Shown here piece after piece: positions 1 to 6,418 of a stretch of 6,418 nucleotides of DNA. The DNA is from DATFYI01 sp035315125 (GTDB lineage: Bacteria; Chloroflexota; Anaerolineae; Anaerolineales; Anaerolineaceae), in contig DATFYI010000215.1 of NCBI GenBank assembly GCA_035315125.1, forward strand, positions 1 through 6,418, written 5' to 3'. The notes beneath the pieces are model-generated. The model had not been told where the DNA came from, made no database searches, and worked only from the letters and a program-made list of their open reading frames with translations. Position numbers and translations under genes: made by a program. How positions within the stretch are numbered: position 1 is the stretch's first letter; the number at the start of each line of letters is the position of its first letter.

Positions 1-536
1 TTCACGCCCGGCAACTCTCGCAGCCACTCCAGCCAGCCTTTTGCAATTGGCCAGGCCGTTCCCAGCAGCATTCGCTTGCTGCGACGCGAGAGCGCTTCGA
101 TACCCGCCAGGATGCGAGCCTCGGATTTTTCACCCATACCCGGCAGATTGCGTAAGCGCCCGGTTTGGGCAGCTTCTTGCAGCTCAGTCAGGTTGGTTAT
201 ATTGGCCTCTTTCCAAAACAAGGCTGCTTTGCGTGGTCCTACATCCGGTACCTGTAAGAGCTCGAGCAAAGAAGGCGGAACTTCTTGCTCCAGCTTTTCC
301 AAATATTCCAGGCTGCCTGTCTTGAGCAGCTCATGGATTTTTTCTGCAATTGCCTTTCCAACTCCAGGAATTTCAGTCAGGCGCCCTTGCTGGTCAACGA
401 CATTAATATCTTCGGGCAGGTTGCGCAAGCTTTCGGCTGCCTTGCGATACGCCAGGGTCTTATAAACGATCTCGCCGTTTATTTCAGAGAGATCAGCAAT
501 TCGGTCAAATATGTCGGCTACCTCTTGATTTGTCAT
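1..536 (-). CDS. polX: DNA polymerase X family (PolX), N-terminal part, cut by left window edge
   Basis: Family X DNA polymerases fill short gaps in base-excision and related DNA repair in the cytoplasm. The 178 visible residues begin at ATG (534-536). Residues 1-70 match the 8-kDa DNA-binding/lyase domain, including the typical run YKTLAYRKAAESLRNLP at 25-41. A first helix-hairpin-helix follows (IPGVGKAIAEKI, 56-67); Lys66 lines up with the Schiff-base lysine Lys72 of human Pol beta, because the pattern GVG-x-x-I-A-E-K is the same. A second hairpin is at VPDVGPRKA (96-104), with Asp where Gly is usual, and a third at LPGMGEKSEARI (131-142). The palm with the catalytic aspartates, and the PHP exonuclease domain usual in bacterial PolX (about 570 residues in all), would lie beyond the left edge and cannot be checked. 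It lies 50 bases downstream of the membrane-protein gene. The ribosome-binding site is weak (GGGA about 14 bases before ATG). Confidence 0.93.
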   Translation of the reverse strand, partial: MTNQEVADIFDRIADLSEINGEIVYKTLAYRKAAESLRNLPEDINVVDQQGRLTEIPGVGKAIAEKIHELLKTGSLEYLEKLEQEVPPSLLELLQVPDVGPRKAALFWKEANITNLTELQEAAQTGRLRNLPGMGEKSEARILAGIEALSRRSKRMLLGTAWPIAKGWLEWLRELPGV

Positions 537-570
537 TCTGATTTGCCATTTCCCGCGCTGATTCGATACT

Positions 571-598
571 GATTGTACTATTATACCTATTTACAATC
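571..598. repeat. Perfect 7-bp inverted repeat around the candidate -10 box
   Basis: GATTGTA at 571-577 and TACAATC at 592-598 are exact reverse complements, separated by 14 bases. The arms enclose the TATAAT at 580-585, and the right arm lies in the last codons of the membrane-protein gene. The position would suit an operator for polX. The arms are too AT-rich and the loop too long for a convincing intrinsic terminator, and a chance match is possible. Confidence 0.35.
580..585 (-). promoter_or_regulatory. Candidate -10 box of a polX promoter
   Basis: The minus strand reads a perfect TATAAT here, 43 bases before the polX ATG, in the gap after the preceding stop codon. A start of transcription near 573 would leave a leader of about 37 bases. 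No good -35 box is present: the nearest resemblance is TTAGAT, 19 bases upstream. The call therefore rests mainly on the -10 hexamer and its position. Confidence 0.35.
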
Positions 599-2608
599 GC
601 GTATATCTAACAGCCTGCGAAAATCATTACTAGGAGTGTCCTGGGTATATTCTTTGACTAAATGGACGCAGGCAGATTGCAGCATCTGATCGTAGGACGG
701 GCCGATTTGGTCCCAGTAGTTTAAATCGAGATAGACATAACTAAAACCTGCCGCTCGCAAATCGACCGGGTTGGGGGCATTAAAGAGCTTCTGCCATCCT
801 GGTGTATTTTGATACCAGCTGATCGAAGAATCTGTCGGTCGTCCAAATATTACCGGCGAGCGATATGGATCTGGATCGAAAATCAGCGCCCCCTGCGGCA
901 GTTTATTCCAAAAATCATGTTCTGCGCGTGCATCCAGACTGGTAAGATAGTAAGAATAGGTTGGTTTTGGAACAGCGATAATTTCCAGGGAAAAAATCAC
1001 TATTCCTCCCAGAATTGTAGCCATGAATATGGTGCTCAGAACTGGCTTGAGAATTTCAGCCCGATCTTTTGCCCATAACCATACTAAAGGTACGGCATAG
1101 AGCTTACATAGGTTGATAATAGAGCTCTGCCATTTATCAAATGGCACGATTCCACCAGTCCCGCTATATTGCACAAACACTAAAACCAGGCCGGCCAGCG
1201 TGGCAAAAATCCAACCGGCTTCAAACCAGCGTTGCGCCCGGTAGGCCTTAATTCCCCAAATGACAACCAGCGGCAGTACAAAAATGATTGGTCCAATTTC
1301 GAGCAGTGCGACCAACAACTGCGACGGGTTGGTTAAAGCAAGGATGCCCAGGTGCTGAGAAACCAGTTTTGGCGGCCAGGTCAGGTAAAAGCTAAAGGCA
1401 TTGTATGACGGAGTTGCCAGATCGATCCCCAAATCGCCCAGAATCGTGCTGAAGAACGTCCCGGTGATGACGCCCCCTTGCAATAGGCTGATCAGACCGG
1501 CTGCGAGCATGGTGATCAACCAGGCCCATAATTTTTGCGGTAAACGGATCGTCTTGTGGGCGATGGCATAAATGACTGCAACCAACACGATCCCAAAGGC
1601 ATAATATACGAATAGAATTTCACTGGTCAATGCAAAAGACGCCAGGAAGATAGCCGTAACCACCCAGGCCAGCCAGTTCCGCCCACGATTGTGTATCAGG
1701 ATCAATAAGATTGGCACAATCCAGATAATCCCGCCTGCACCGCCCATAAAATTGATCAATGAAGTCGTGCTGATCCCTGAGAGGAACACGAACGGGAATT
1801 GAATGGGGGGTCCGCCGATAATCCTCCACGGCTTCTGTAGGGCGCCCAATAAATCTGGGGCAGTGTCCAATGCAGACCCAATCATTTGGATGTTCCAGGA
1901 GATATGTTGCATCAAATCCTGGGGCAAGAATAACAGCAGCCACAGCACTCCACCGCCAAAGATGGATAATATGCCTGTCAAATATCCTGCCATCGTGCTG
2001 CGTGTGAGCCGTTTGGCCCAGATGCCGGTTAACACAACCGAAATTGCAAAAGTCAGACCCCGAGCATAATCCAGCGAATTCCAGGCATGGAAATTACCGA
2101 TCCGCCACAATTGAGCCGAGAATAAAAGTACCAGGTAGTGATAATCAAAGCGGATGCTCGGGTTGAGTGCAAAATGTGGGGGAATATCCCCGGTTGCGAT
2201 GAGAGAAGTGGTAGGTAGGGTCAGATAATCATCAAATAAAGAAAGCCCTCGTCCAATTGCAATAAATAGATAAGACAACAGCGCCAGCGCAACCCACTGC
2301 CAGGGTGAAATCGTAATCTGGAACAGCGCGCCGAGTTTTTGCCGTGAGAGCGGCAGCCAGACCAGGATACCTGCTAAGAAGACCAGTCCAGCCGCCAGCC
2401 AGAAAGCCGTCATCACCGGTAGTAATTGGCCTAAGATATTGGCCAGCCAGGTTTCGATCATCAAACCGGTCGCCAGACCAATCATGGCCTGTTCAACTTT
2501 GTTAAGGTTAAAAGCGCGCCGGACAATCCATATCCCGCCCAGAATCCACAGGGCAGACCAGATGGCCAAATAACCAAAATTATCCAGGACCCTTATTAAA
2601 ATGCCCAC
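587..2608 (-). CDS. Multi-pass membrane protein, probable GT-C-type glycosyltransferase
   Basis: The protein has 673 residues when started at GTG 2606-2608. This start is preferred because AGGAG lies six bases upstream; a TTG at 2621-2623 would add five residues but puts that ribosome-binding site inside the gene. A dozen or more hydrophobic segments run from about residue 10 to 545. An early hydrophilic loop (about 120-160) carries FDDYLTLP at 125-132 and RFDYHYL at 153-159; acidic residues in the first outer loop are the usual catalytic site in GT-C enzymes, so Asp126/Asp127 are candidates. From about 548 a soluble domain follows, containing IFDPDPYRSPVIFGRP and SYVYLDLNYW, with its only two cysteines at 647 and 672, the latter next to last. 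The gene lies 22 bases after the preceding one, probably in the same operon. The family is not firmly recognised; relation to DUF2298-like or other GT-C groups is possible. Substrate is unknown. Confidence 0.8.
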   Translation of the reverse strand: MGILIRVLDNFGYLAIWSALWILGGIWIVRRAFNLNKVEQAMIGLATGLMIETWLANILGQLLPVMTAFWLAAGLVFLAGILVWLPLSRQKLGALFQITISPWQWVALALLSYLFIAIGRGLSLFDDYLTLPTTSLIATGDIPPHFALNPSIRFDYHYLVLLFSAQLWRIGNFHAWNSLDYARGLTFAISVVLTGIWAKRLTRSTMAGYLTGILSIFGGGVLWLLLFLPQDLMQHISWNIQMIGSALDTAPDLLGALQKPWRIIGGPPIQFPFVFLSGISTTSLINFMGGAGGIIWIVPILLILIHNRGRNWLAWVVTAIFLASFALTSEILFVYYAFGIVLVAVIYAIAHKTIRLPQKLWAWLITMLAAGLISLLQGGVITGTFFSTILGDLGIDLATPSYNAFSFYLTWPPKLVSQHLGILALTNPSQLLVALLEIGPIIFVLPLVVIWGIKAYRAQRWFEAGWIFATLAGLVLVFVQYSGTGGIVPFDKWQSSIINLCKLYAVPLVWLWAKDRAEILKPVLSTIFMATILGGIVIFSLEIIAVPKPTYSYYLTSLDARAEHDFWNKLPQGALIFDPDPYRSPVIFGRPTDSSISWYQNTPGWQKLFNAPNPVDLRAAGFSYVYLDLNYWDQIGPSYDQMLQSACVHLVKEYTQDTPSNDFRRLLDIRDCK

Positions 2609-2614
2609 ACTACT

Positions 2615-2619
2615 CTCCT
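2615..2619 (-). promoter_or_regulatory. Ribosome-binding site AGGAG that favours the GTG start at 2608
   Basis: AGGAG reads on the minus strand with a six-base spacer (AGTAGT) to GTG at 2606-2608. It lies only one base past the alternative TTG start (2621-2623), where it could not serve that codon. This sets the likely N terminus of the membrane protein. Confidence 0.7.
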
Positions 2620-2630
2620 GCAAATATTAA

Positions 2631-4679
2631 TTAATTCGGACAGGTAAATCGTGTATCTTGTAAGGTTTCTTTCCTGGGAACCAATAGTTGCACGCCAATT
2701 TGAGAATAGGTTCTTAAAGGTTGGTAATAACACAAGACTGGGATAGATACCCATTTCACATAAGCGTTGTTTTCATCGGGAAAGTTGACATCTTCCGTTT
2801 TGAAAACAATATTCAACGGCTGGCTGATAATTAATACAAACCGGTGCCGGGCCAGGTCCTGGTCGAATTGTTCAAAATAACTGGCATTATTTTCCAGCGC
2901 CATTTCCATCAAATACTTTTTCTCATAATCCGATGTGAGCGCAACGCCCTGGATATAACCAAAAGTTAGCAACTGCCTTTGGTCCATGAAAAGCACTTCG
3001 CCCTTTTGGTTATATTTCATCACGTTTTTATTGATACTGGTCAATGAACTCTGTGTAAAGTCTTGAGCTGACAAACTCAGGGGCGCCCCATATTGTATTG
3101 TATAAGTAACCGGTAATACCATTGACAGACATACCAGAAAAACTAGGCTGTTTCGGACAGTGCCGTTTTCTGGTATTCGTTGGACGATTTCCTTGCCAGC
3201 CCAGGCGCACACCAACACCAGGAAGATCCAAAACATATCCAGGTTGTGCAGGTTACTGCCGCCGCCGATTTTAATACTGGCTATCAGACCTACTCCCAAA
3301 AAAGCCAGACCCGATAGAAGGATTCCGAGTTGCTGGAGCCAGTTTGGTTGCCACAGACCCTTCTTCCAACTCCAAACCAACAAAATGACAATGGGCAAGC
3401 CGGCCCATAAAGTTCCTAGTAATATGCCTGGAGAATAGGTGGCATTTGGTAAAAGCCGCCCAAATAACAGGGTAGCGTGGGTAATGGTGTCGGTTGGATC
3501 AATCACCAGCCCCAACGCACCATTTTGATTAAGTCTGGAGGTTGCCAGATCGACCACGGGTGGTAAAAACTGCCCACCCAGAAAACCTGCCAGGCCCAGC
3601 ATAATCGGGCGTGTTAGTTCTTTCCATTTTCCATTTTTAAATTCGGGTTGTTGAAGTTCCAACAAGGCTAGCATTCCGGCCCACAATCCGGGCGCATAGA
3701 TCCAGGTCCAGCGGCTGATATAGGCATAATAACCGGCCAGCAACAGCAGCAGGCTGCTGATCCACAGTTTCTTGAGTCGCACTGCAATGACTACCAGGAT
3801 GGCGCACAATACCAGCGTCGGGTAAATTGGTCCCTGCGTCAGGAAAAGATAGCACCAAAAACCAAAAAAAATCTCCCACGTCAGTAATCTGGCAACCCCG
3901 TTTTTACTCGCAATTTTTCCCTGTCCGATTACCGCTACCCAGCCCAATACCAATGCCGGGATAATCCATACCAGTTCATCCCACAAGCGCATCACTTCGA
4001 TCCCGGATTGTGGGATCAAGAAAGGGATCGACCATAAAAACTGTCTGCCTTTTTCAATAAAAGCTACTGCCGGCTTGCCAGCCGGGATGATATAGCGATT
4101 GATGCCAAACATCATCGAATAATCCCAGAAACGATTACCTTCTGACCAACTGAGCGAGAAGGGATAATTGGTTACCTGGTTTAAGCCGGCACCTATTGAA
4201 TAGAATACTCCAGCCAGGCAAACCAAGCTGCAGTATTGCAAGACGCCCATTAGACCGCTGCCGCGTGGGGAAAAAACCAGATATGCAATTAACGCCGAAA
4301 CGCATACCAGGGCTAATTTTAGCCAATAAGCCTTATTGCTAAAAAAGAGTCCAAAGTGATTGTATAAAAAGAAATAAGCCGGAAATAATAGGATTACCAG
4401 GCTCACCAATCCACGCAGCCAGAGGGGCATTCTTGCCAGCAGGGCGCGCGCCCGCTCCAGTAATGGTGGGCGCTTTCCCTTCCAAATGAGCCAAAAAACG
4501 TATCCCCAGGCGGCTACGAAAATGAAAACTGCCAGGAGCAGTAAATATTTCCGGACTGTCAGCAGGGAAACCGGCCAGTGGATGGAAAAATCGATACTGT
4601 AGAGGTCGATCGCAGCCATTACGGCCAAAAGGGTAAATCCAAGCCACGTTATAACGCCCCAGAGTTGTCGCCTGGTCAA
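2631..4679 (-). CDS. Multi-pass membrane protein, GT-C-like, paralog of the gene at the right edge
   Basis: This 682-residue protein has roughly 14-16 hydrophobic segments between residues 8 and 530, then a soluble C-terminal domain (about 531-682), probably on the outer face. A hydrophilic loop at about 170-213 carries WSEGNRFWD (178-186), with Glu180 and Asp186 as candidate catalytic acids, and GGGSNLHNLD (472-481) lies between late membrane segments. The tail domain includes GEVLFMDQRQLLTFG (560-574), DYEKKY (584-589) and VKWVSIPVLCYYQP (641-654). Its only two cysteines are 650 and 680. From residue 484 to 669 it aligns without gaps to the protein encoded at 5859-6416, with 95 of 186 identical by hand count. 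The start is TTG (4677-4679), overlapping the TGA of the HprK-like gene by four bases, with GGAGG five bases before it. GT-C glycosyltransferase is inferred from layout; donor and acceptor are unknown. Confidence 0.82.
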   Translation of the reverse strand: MTRRQLWGVITWLGFTLLAVMAAIDLYSIDFSIHWPVSLLTVRKYLLLLAVFIFVAAWGYVFWLIWKGKRPPLLERARALLARMPLWLRGLVSLVILLFPAYFFLYNHFGLFFSNKAYWLKLALVCVSALIAYLVFSPRGSGLMGVLQYCSLVCLAGVFYSIGAGLNQVTNYPFSLSWSEGNRFWDYSMMFGINRYIIPAGKPAVAFIEKGRQFLWSIPFLIPQSGIEVMRLWDELVWIIPALVLGWVAVIGQGKIASKNGVARLLTWEIFFGFWCYLFLTQGPIYPTLVLCAILVVIAVRLKKLWISSLLLLLAGYYAYISRWTWIYAPGLWAGMLALLELQQPEFKNGKWKELTRPIMLGLAGFLGGQFLPPVVDLATSRLNQNGALGLVIDPTDTITHATLLFGRLLPNATYSPGILLGTLWAGLPIVILLVWSWKKGLWQPNWLQQLGILLSGLAFLGVGLIASIKIGGGSNLHNLDMFWIFLVLVCAWAGKEIVQRIPENGTVRNSLVFLVCLSMVLPVTYTIQYGAPLSLSAQDFTQSSLTSINKNVMKYNQKGEVLFMDQRQLLTFGYIQGVALTSDYEKKYLMEMALENNASYFEQFDQDLARHRFVLIISQPLNIVFKTEDVNFPDENNAYVKWVSIPVLCYYQPLRTYSQIGVQLLVPRKETLQDTRFTCPN

Positions 4680-5794
4680 CTGACCCTCCCGGGTTGGTCA
4701 AGATTGGGGAGTGCTCCGTTATTTTCGACAAATCTTGCTAATAATTCAAGCAGTGCAGGCTGTAAGGTCTTACGGCGGGATGTAATATCGGGGAGATGTA
4801 ATTGATAAGCGGGTATTTCGGCCAGGCGATTTTCAATGAGTACCTGCTCACGTTTCTTCCAGGCTGACAGCCAAGCTGTGCTATCAGGCACGGCACGGCT
4901 CTTGTTCACCAGGTTGAGAAAGTGCCTGGTTTCTTTAAAATTCATTTCCAACAATTCATTCACAAATCCCGGTAAATCATCGATCGCAGCAATAGCCGGT
5001 TCATTACTTTTGTCCAGCCGCAAAGCCATCAAAGCAACTGGCTTAGCGTACATACAAAATTTTCTTTCCGGCCATATCTCTTGGGCGTCCTTGCGTAAGG
5101 GCCAGCGATCCTGGCTGCCGCTCCACTCACGCATCCTTCCAATAATCGTCAACTGCAGGCGCTCTTGTGGGCTCAGCCGTTCGTTCAGGTTTGGTACCAT
5201 TTTCAGTAATCTCGCATCCACCGGCAGGCGGTTCAGATAGGCCAGGCTGACCGGTCCTAATCCCAAAAAGGTATAATCATCCGCATGCATCTTCCAGTTT
5301 GAATCGCCGTAGGTCAGGAGTATTGAGCAAATGATGCGTTTAGCCATTCCCACTGAGCCCGAAAAAATCAGGCTACAGTCTTTATTAGCAATTGCGCCGG
5401 TATGGAGCATCAATACACCCCTGTGCGAGGCCAGATAACGCAGGCTGGGATGGACCAAAATGTGTTGTATGGTCGGGATATCTGTTTGATTGCCAATAAC
5501 TTTGATCACAATCCTGTCAGGAGCAATCCACAGTTGATAAGCCCAGCGGGCCTGCCCTTGCTGGATATAGGCCGTAAACCCATCCGGTATCTGGAAAATC
5601 CCTTCTCTGTGTTGGAAATACAGGCGAACTGAAGGTAATTTGGCATCTCTGCTAACTCCCTCGTGGTGCAGATATTCAGCTTCGATGTAAGACTCTGCCA
5701 ATGGATCGTCTGTAAATATCTGAAAAGAAACGATATCATGAAAATTATATCGGTGCTGTTTTCCTTTCTTTTCCAGTTCTTTCTCAAAATCCAT
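4676..5794 (-). CDS. HprK-like P-loop protein with degenerate Walker A, possible pseudokinase
   Basis: The 372-residue protein looks soluble; no signal peptide or membrane segment is seen. Its middle follows the plan of HPr kinase-like proteins: LMLHTGAI (128-135), a beta strand SLIFSGS (141-147), a P-loop GSVGMAKR (146-153), then ADDYTFL (171-177) at the place where the family has a paired acidic Walker B-type motif. A usual P-loop would read GxxGxGK[ST]; here the third Gly is Ala151 and the Ser/Thr that helps bind Mg-ATP is Arg153, while Lys152 and Asp172/Asp173 remain. The N-terminal 120 residues are a beta-rich domain of unknown role; residues 275-355 are mostly helical and charged. The start is ATG 5792-5794, with AGGGAG about 11 bases upstream, 19 bases after the preceding stop. 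It sits between two paralogous membrane-protein genes. Relatives modify HPr or peptides, but no ptsH or peptide precursor is seen here. Confidence 0.72.
   Translation of the reverse strand: MDFEKELEKKGKQHRYNFHDIVSFQIFTDDPLAESYIEAEYLHHEGVSRDAKLPSVRLYFQHREGIFQIPDGFTAYIQQGQARWAYQLWIAPDRIVIKVIGNQTDIPTIQHILVHPSLRYLASHRGVLMLHTGAIANKDCSLIFSGSVGMAKRIICSILLTYGDSNWKMHADDYTFLGLGPVSLAYLNRLPVDARLLKMVPNLNERLSPQERLQLTIIGRMREWSGSQDRWPLRKDAQEIWPERKFCMYAKPVALMALRLDKSNEPAIAAIDDLPGFVNELLEMNFKETRHFLNLVNKSRAVPDSTAWLSAWKKREQVLIENRLAEIPAYQLHLPDITSRRKTLQPALLELLARFVENNGALPNLDQPGRVS
4685..4689 (-). promoter_or_regulatory. Ribosome-binding site GGAGG for the TTG-started membrane protein
   Basis: GGAGG reads on the minus strand inside the last codons of the HprK-like gene, five bases before TTG at 4677-4679. 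Together with the TTGA stop/start overlap it supports the TTG start and points to translational coupling of the two genes. Confidence 0.75.
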
Positions 5795-5813
5795 CCGCTT
5801 TACGACTCCCTGG

Positions 5814-6418
5814 TTATTTTACGACAGGACAATGCTGCGGGTCATGCAGGGGTACAGGTCGAGGTTCCAGTAACTGGACACCCGTCTCACGGAAGGTGGC
5901 CACTGGCTGATAATAACACAGTACCGGTATGGATACCCATTTTACGAAATCGTCTCCTTCGTCGCCAAAAATCTCTCCCGGGCGCTGCTGGAATGTTTCT
6001 AACGGTTCGCTGACAATCATTGAAAAGCGATTGTGAGCTAAATCCTGATAAAACGTTTGAAAATATGTAGAATTTCCGGCCAGAGCCTGATCCATTATGT
6101 ATTTTTTCTCATAATCCCCCACCAGTGGTACATTCGTTATTTTTCCAAAGGTGAGCAGTTGTCTTTGATCCATAAAAAGGACCTCGCCATATTTCAAATC
6201 TACATTTACAGTAGCCTGAATTCCCTGCAAAGTAGATTCAACGATGCTCTCTGGCGGAAATGTCAGCCGCGATCCGTATTGAATTGCATAAGTTGCCGGA
6301 AGAACCAGCACAAAAGAAAGTAATAAGATCAGGCCATTCCTGAGTTGACTGCTGAATGGGAACCGGGGCTTGGCATCTTTCAGTGCCCAGGCAGCGATCA
6401 ATACCAGGGTAATCCAGA
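5814..6418 (-). CDS. C-terminal part of a GT-C-like membrane protein, cut by right window edge
   Basis: About 200 residues are visible, ending at TAA (5814-5816); the reading frame stays open through the right edge. The first visible residues, WITLVLIAAWA, continue a membrane segment that matches WIFLVLVCAWA in the 682-residue paralog, so the TTG at 6399-6401 is an internal Leu codon, not a start. A last membrane segment (about visible residues 27-45) is followed by a soluble domain, probably outward-facing, with GEVLFMDQRQLLTFG, DYEKKY and VKWVSIPVLCYYQP, all identical to the paralog. It has exactly two cysteines in that domain, in VLCYYQP and in QHCP close to the C terminus. The full protein is probably near 680 residues. 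It is the first gene seen of the operon and is followed 19 bases later by the HprK-like gene. Glycosyltransferase function is inferred from the paralog's layout. Confidence 0.85.
   Translation of the reverse strand, partial: WITLVLIAAWALKDAKPRFPFSSQLRNGLILLLSFVLVLPATYAIQYGSRLTFPPESIVESTLQGIQATVNVDLKYGEVLFMDQRQLLTFGKITNVPLVGDYEKKYIMDQALAGNSTYFQTFYQDLAHNRFSMIVSEPLETFQQRPGEIFGDEGDDFVKWVSIPVLCYYQPVATFRETGVQLLEPRPVPLHDPQHCPVVK

Noticed and set aside
76..465. Open reading frame on the plus strand at the left edge
   Set aside because: It lies opposite the clear PolX N-terminal domain, which has recognisable helix-hairpin-helix motifs; the plus-strand product has no family features.
571..598. Intrinsic terminator between the membrane-protein gene and polX
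   Set aside because: The inverted repeat is AT-rich, has a 14-base loop, spans the stop codon and has no following T-run on the minus strand.
4339..4731. 130-residue minus-strand frame spanning the junction of the HprK-like and membrane-protein genes
   Set aside because: It overlaps both genes in another frame and lacks the hydrophobic pattern; the TTG start with GGAGG explains the junction better.
4836..5240. 134-residue plus-strand open frame
   Set aside because: It is antisense to the HprK-like gene, with no ribosome-binding site or recognisable domain; best seen as a shadow of the real gene.
4676..5794. Genuine HPr kinase/phosphorylase or lasso-peptide kinase
   Set aside because: The Walker A motif is altered at two key positions, and no HPr, PTS, lasso precursor, protease or cyclase gene is visible nearby; only the fold-level call is kept.
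5814..6401. A complete 195-residue protein starting at 6401
   Set aside because: The supposed start is a TTG leucine codon inside a membrane segment, and the frame continues to the window edge in alignment with the longer paralog.
1..6418. CRISPR arrays, insertion sequences, tRNA or rRNA genes
   Set aside because: The window is almost entirely filled by five minus-strand genes; no direct-repeat array, transposase or RNA gene motif was seen.

Overview
All genes seen in this window lie on the minus strand, so they read from right to left. The likely source is a bacterium of the Chloroflexota, perhaps the Anaerolineae. That guess rests on remembered gene style only: a PolX-type polymerase, large multi-pass GT-C-like membrane proteins in tandem, an HprK-like protein between them, and roughly balanced base composition. 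There is no rRNA or marker gene to confirm it.

Layout in transcription order (right to left): (1) 5814-6418, the 3' part of a large membrane protein that starts beyond the right edge; (2) 4676-5794, a 372-residue HprK-like P-loop protein whose Walker A motif is degenerate; (3) 2631-4679, a complete 682-residue membrane protein paralogous to (1), starting with TTG and overlapping the stop of (2) by four bases; (4) 587-2608, a second kind of multi-pass membrane protein with a soluble C-terminal domain, probably starting at GTG; (5) 1-536, the N-terminal third or so of a family X DNA polymerase (PolX), cut by the left edge.

Genes (1) to (4) are separated by 19, -4 and 22 bases and look like one operon. 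The three membrane proteins share a layout: many hydrophobic segments, then a C-terminal soluble domain of about 120-150 residues that probably faces outward and contains exactly two cysteines. This is the layout of GT-C glycosyltransferases, which use lipid-linked sugars on the outer face of the membrane, so a role in building or attaching surface glycans is plausible but unproven. The HprK-like protein could be a regulator or modifier of this system; its altered nucleotide-binding loop suggests it may have lost kinase activity.

polX is probably separate in function. The 50-base gap before it, together with the end of gene (4), holds a perfect TATAAT -10 box flanked by a 7-base inverted repeat, which could give polX its own promoter. 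No RNA genes, mobile elements, CRISPR arrays or gene-free stretches over 50 bases were seen.
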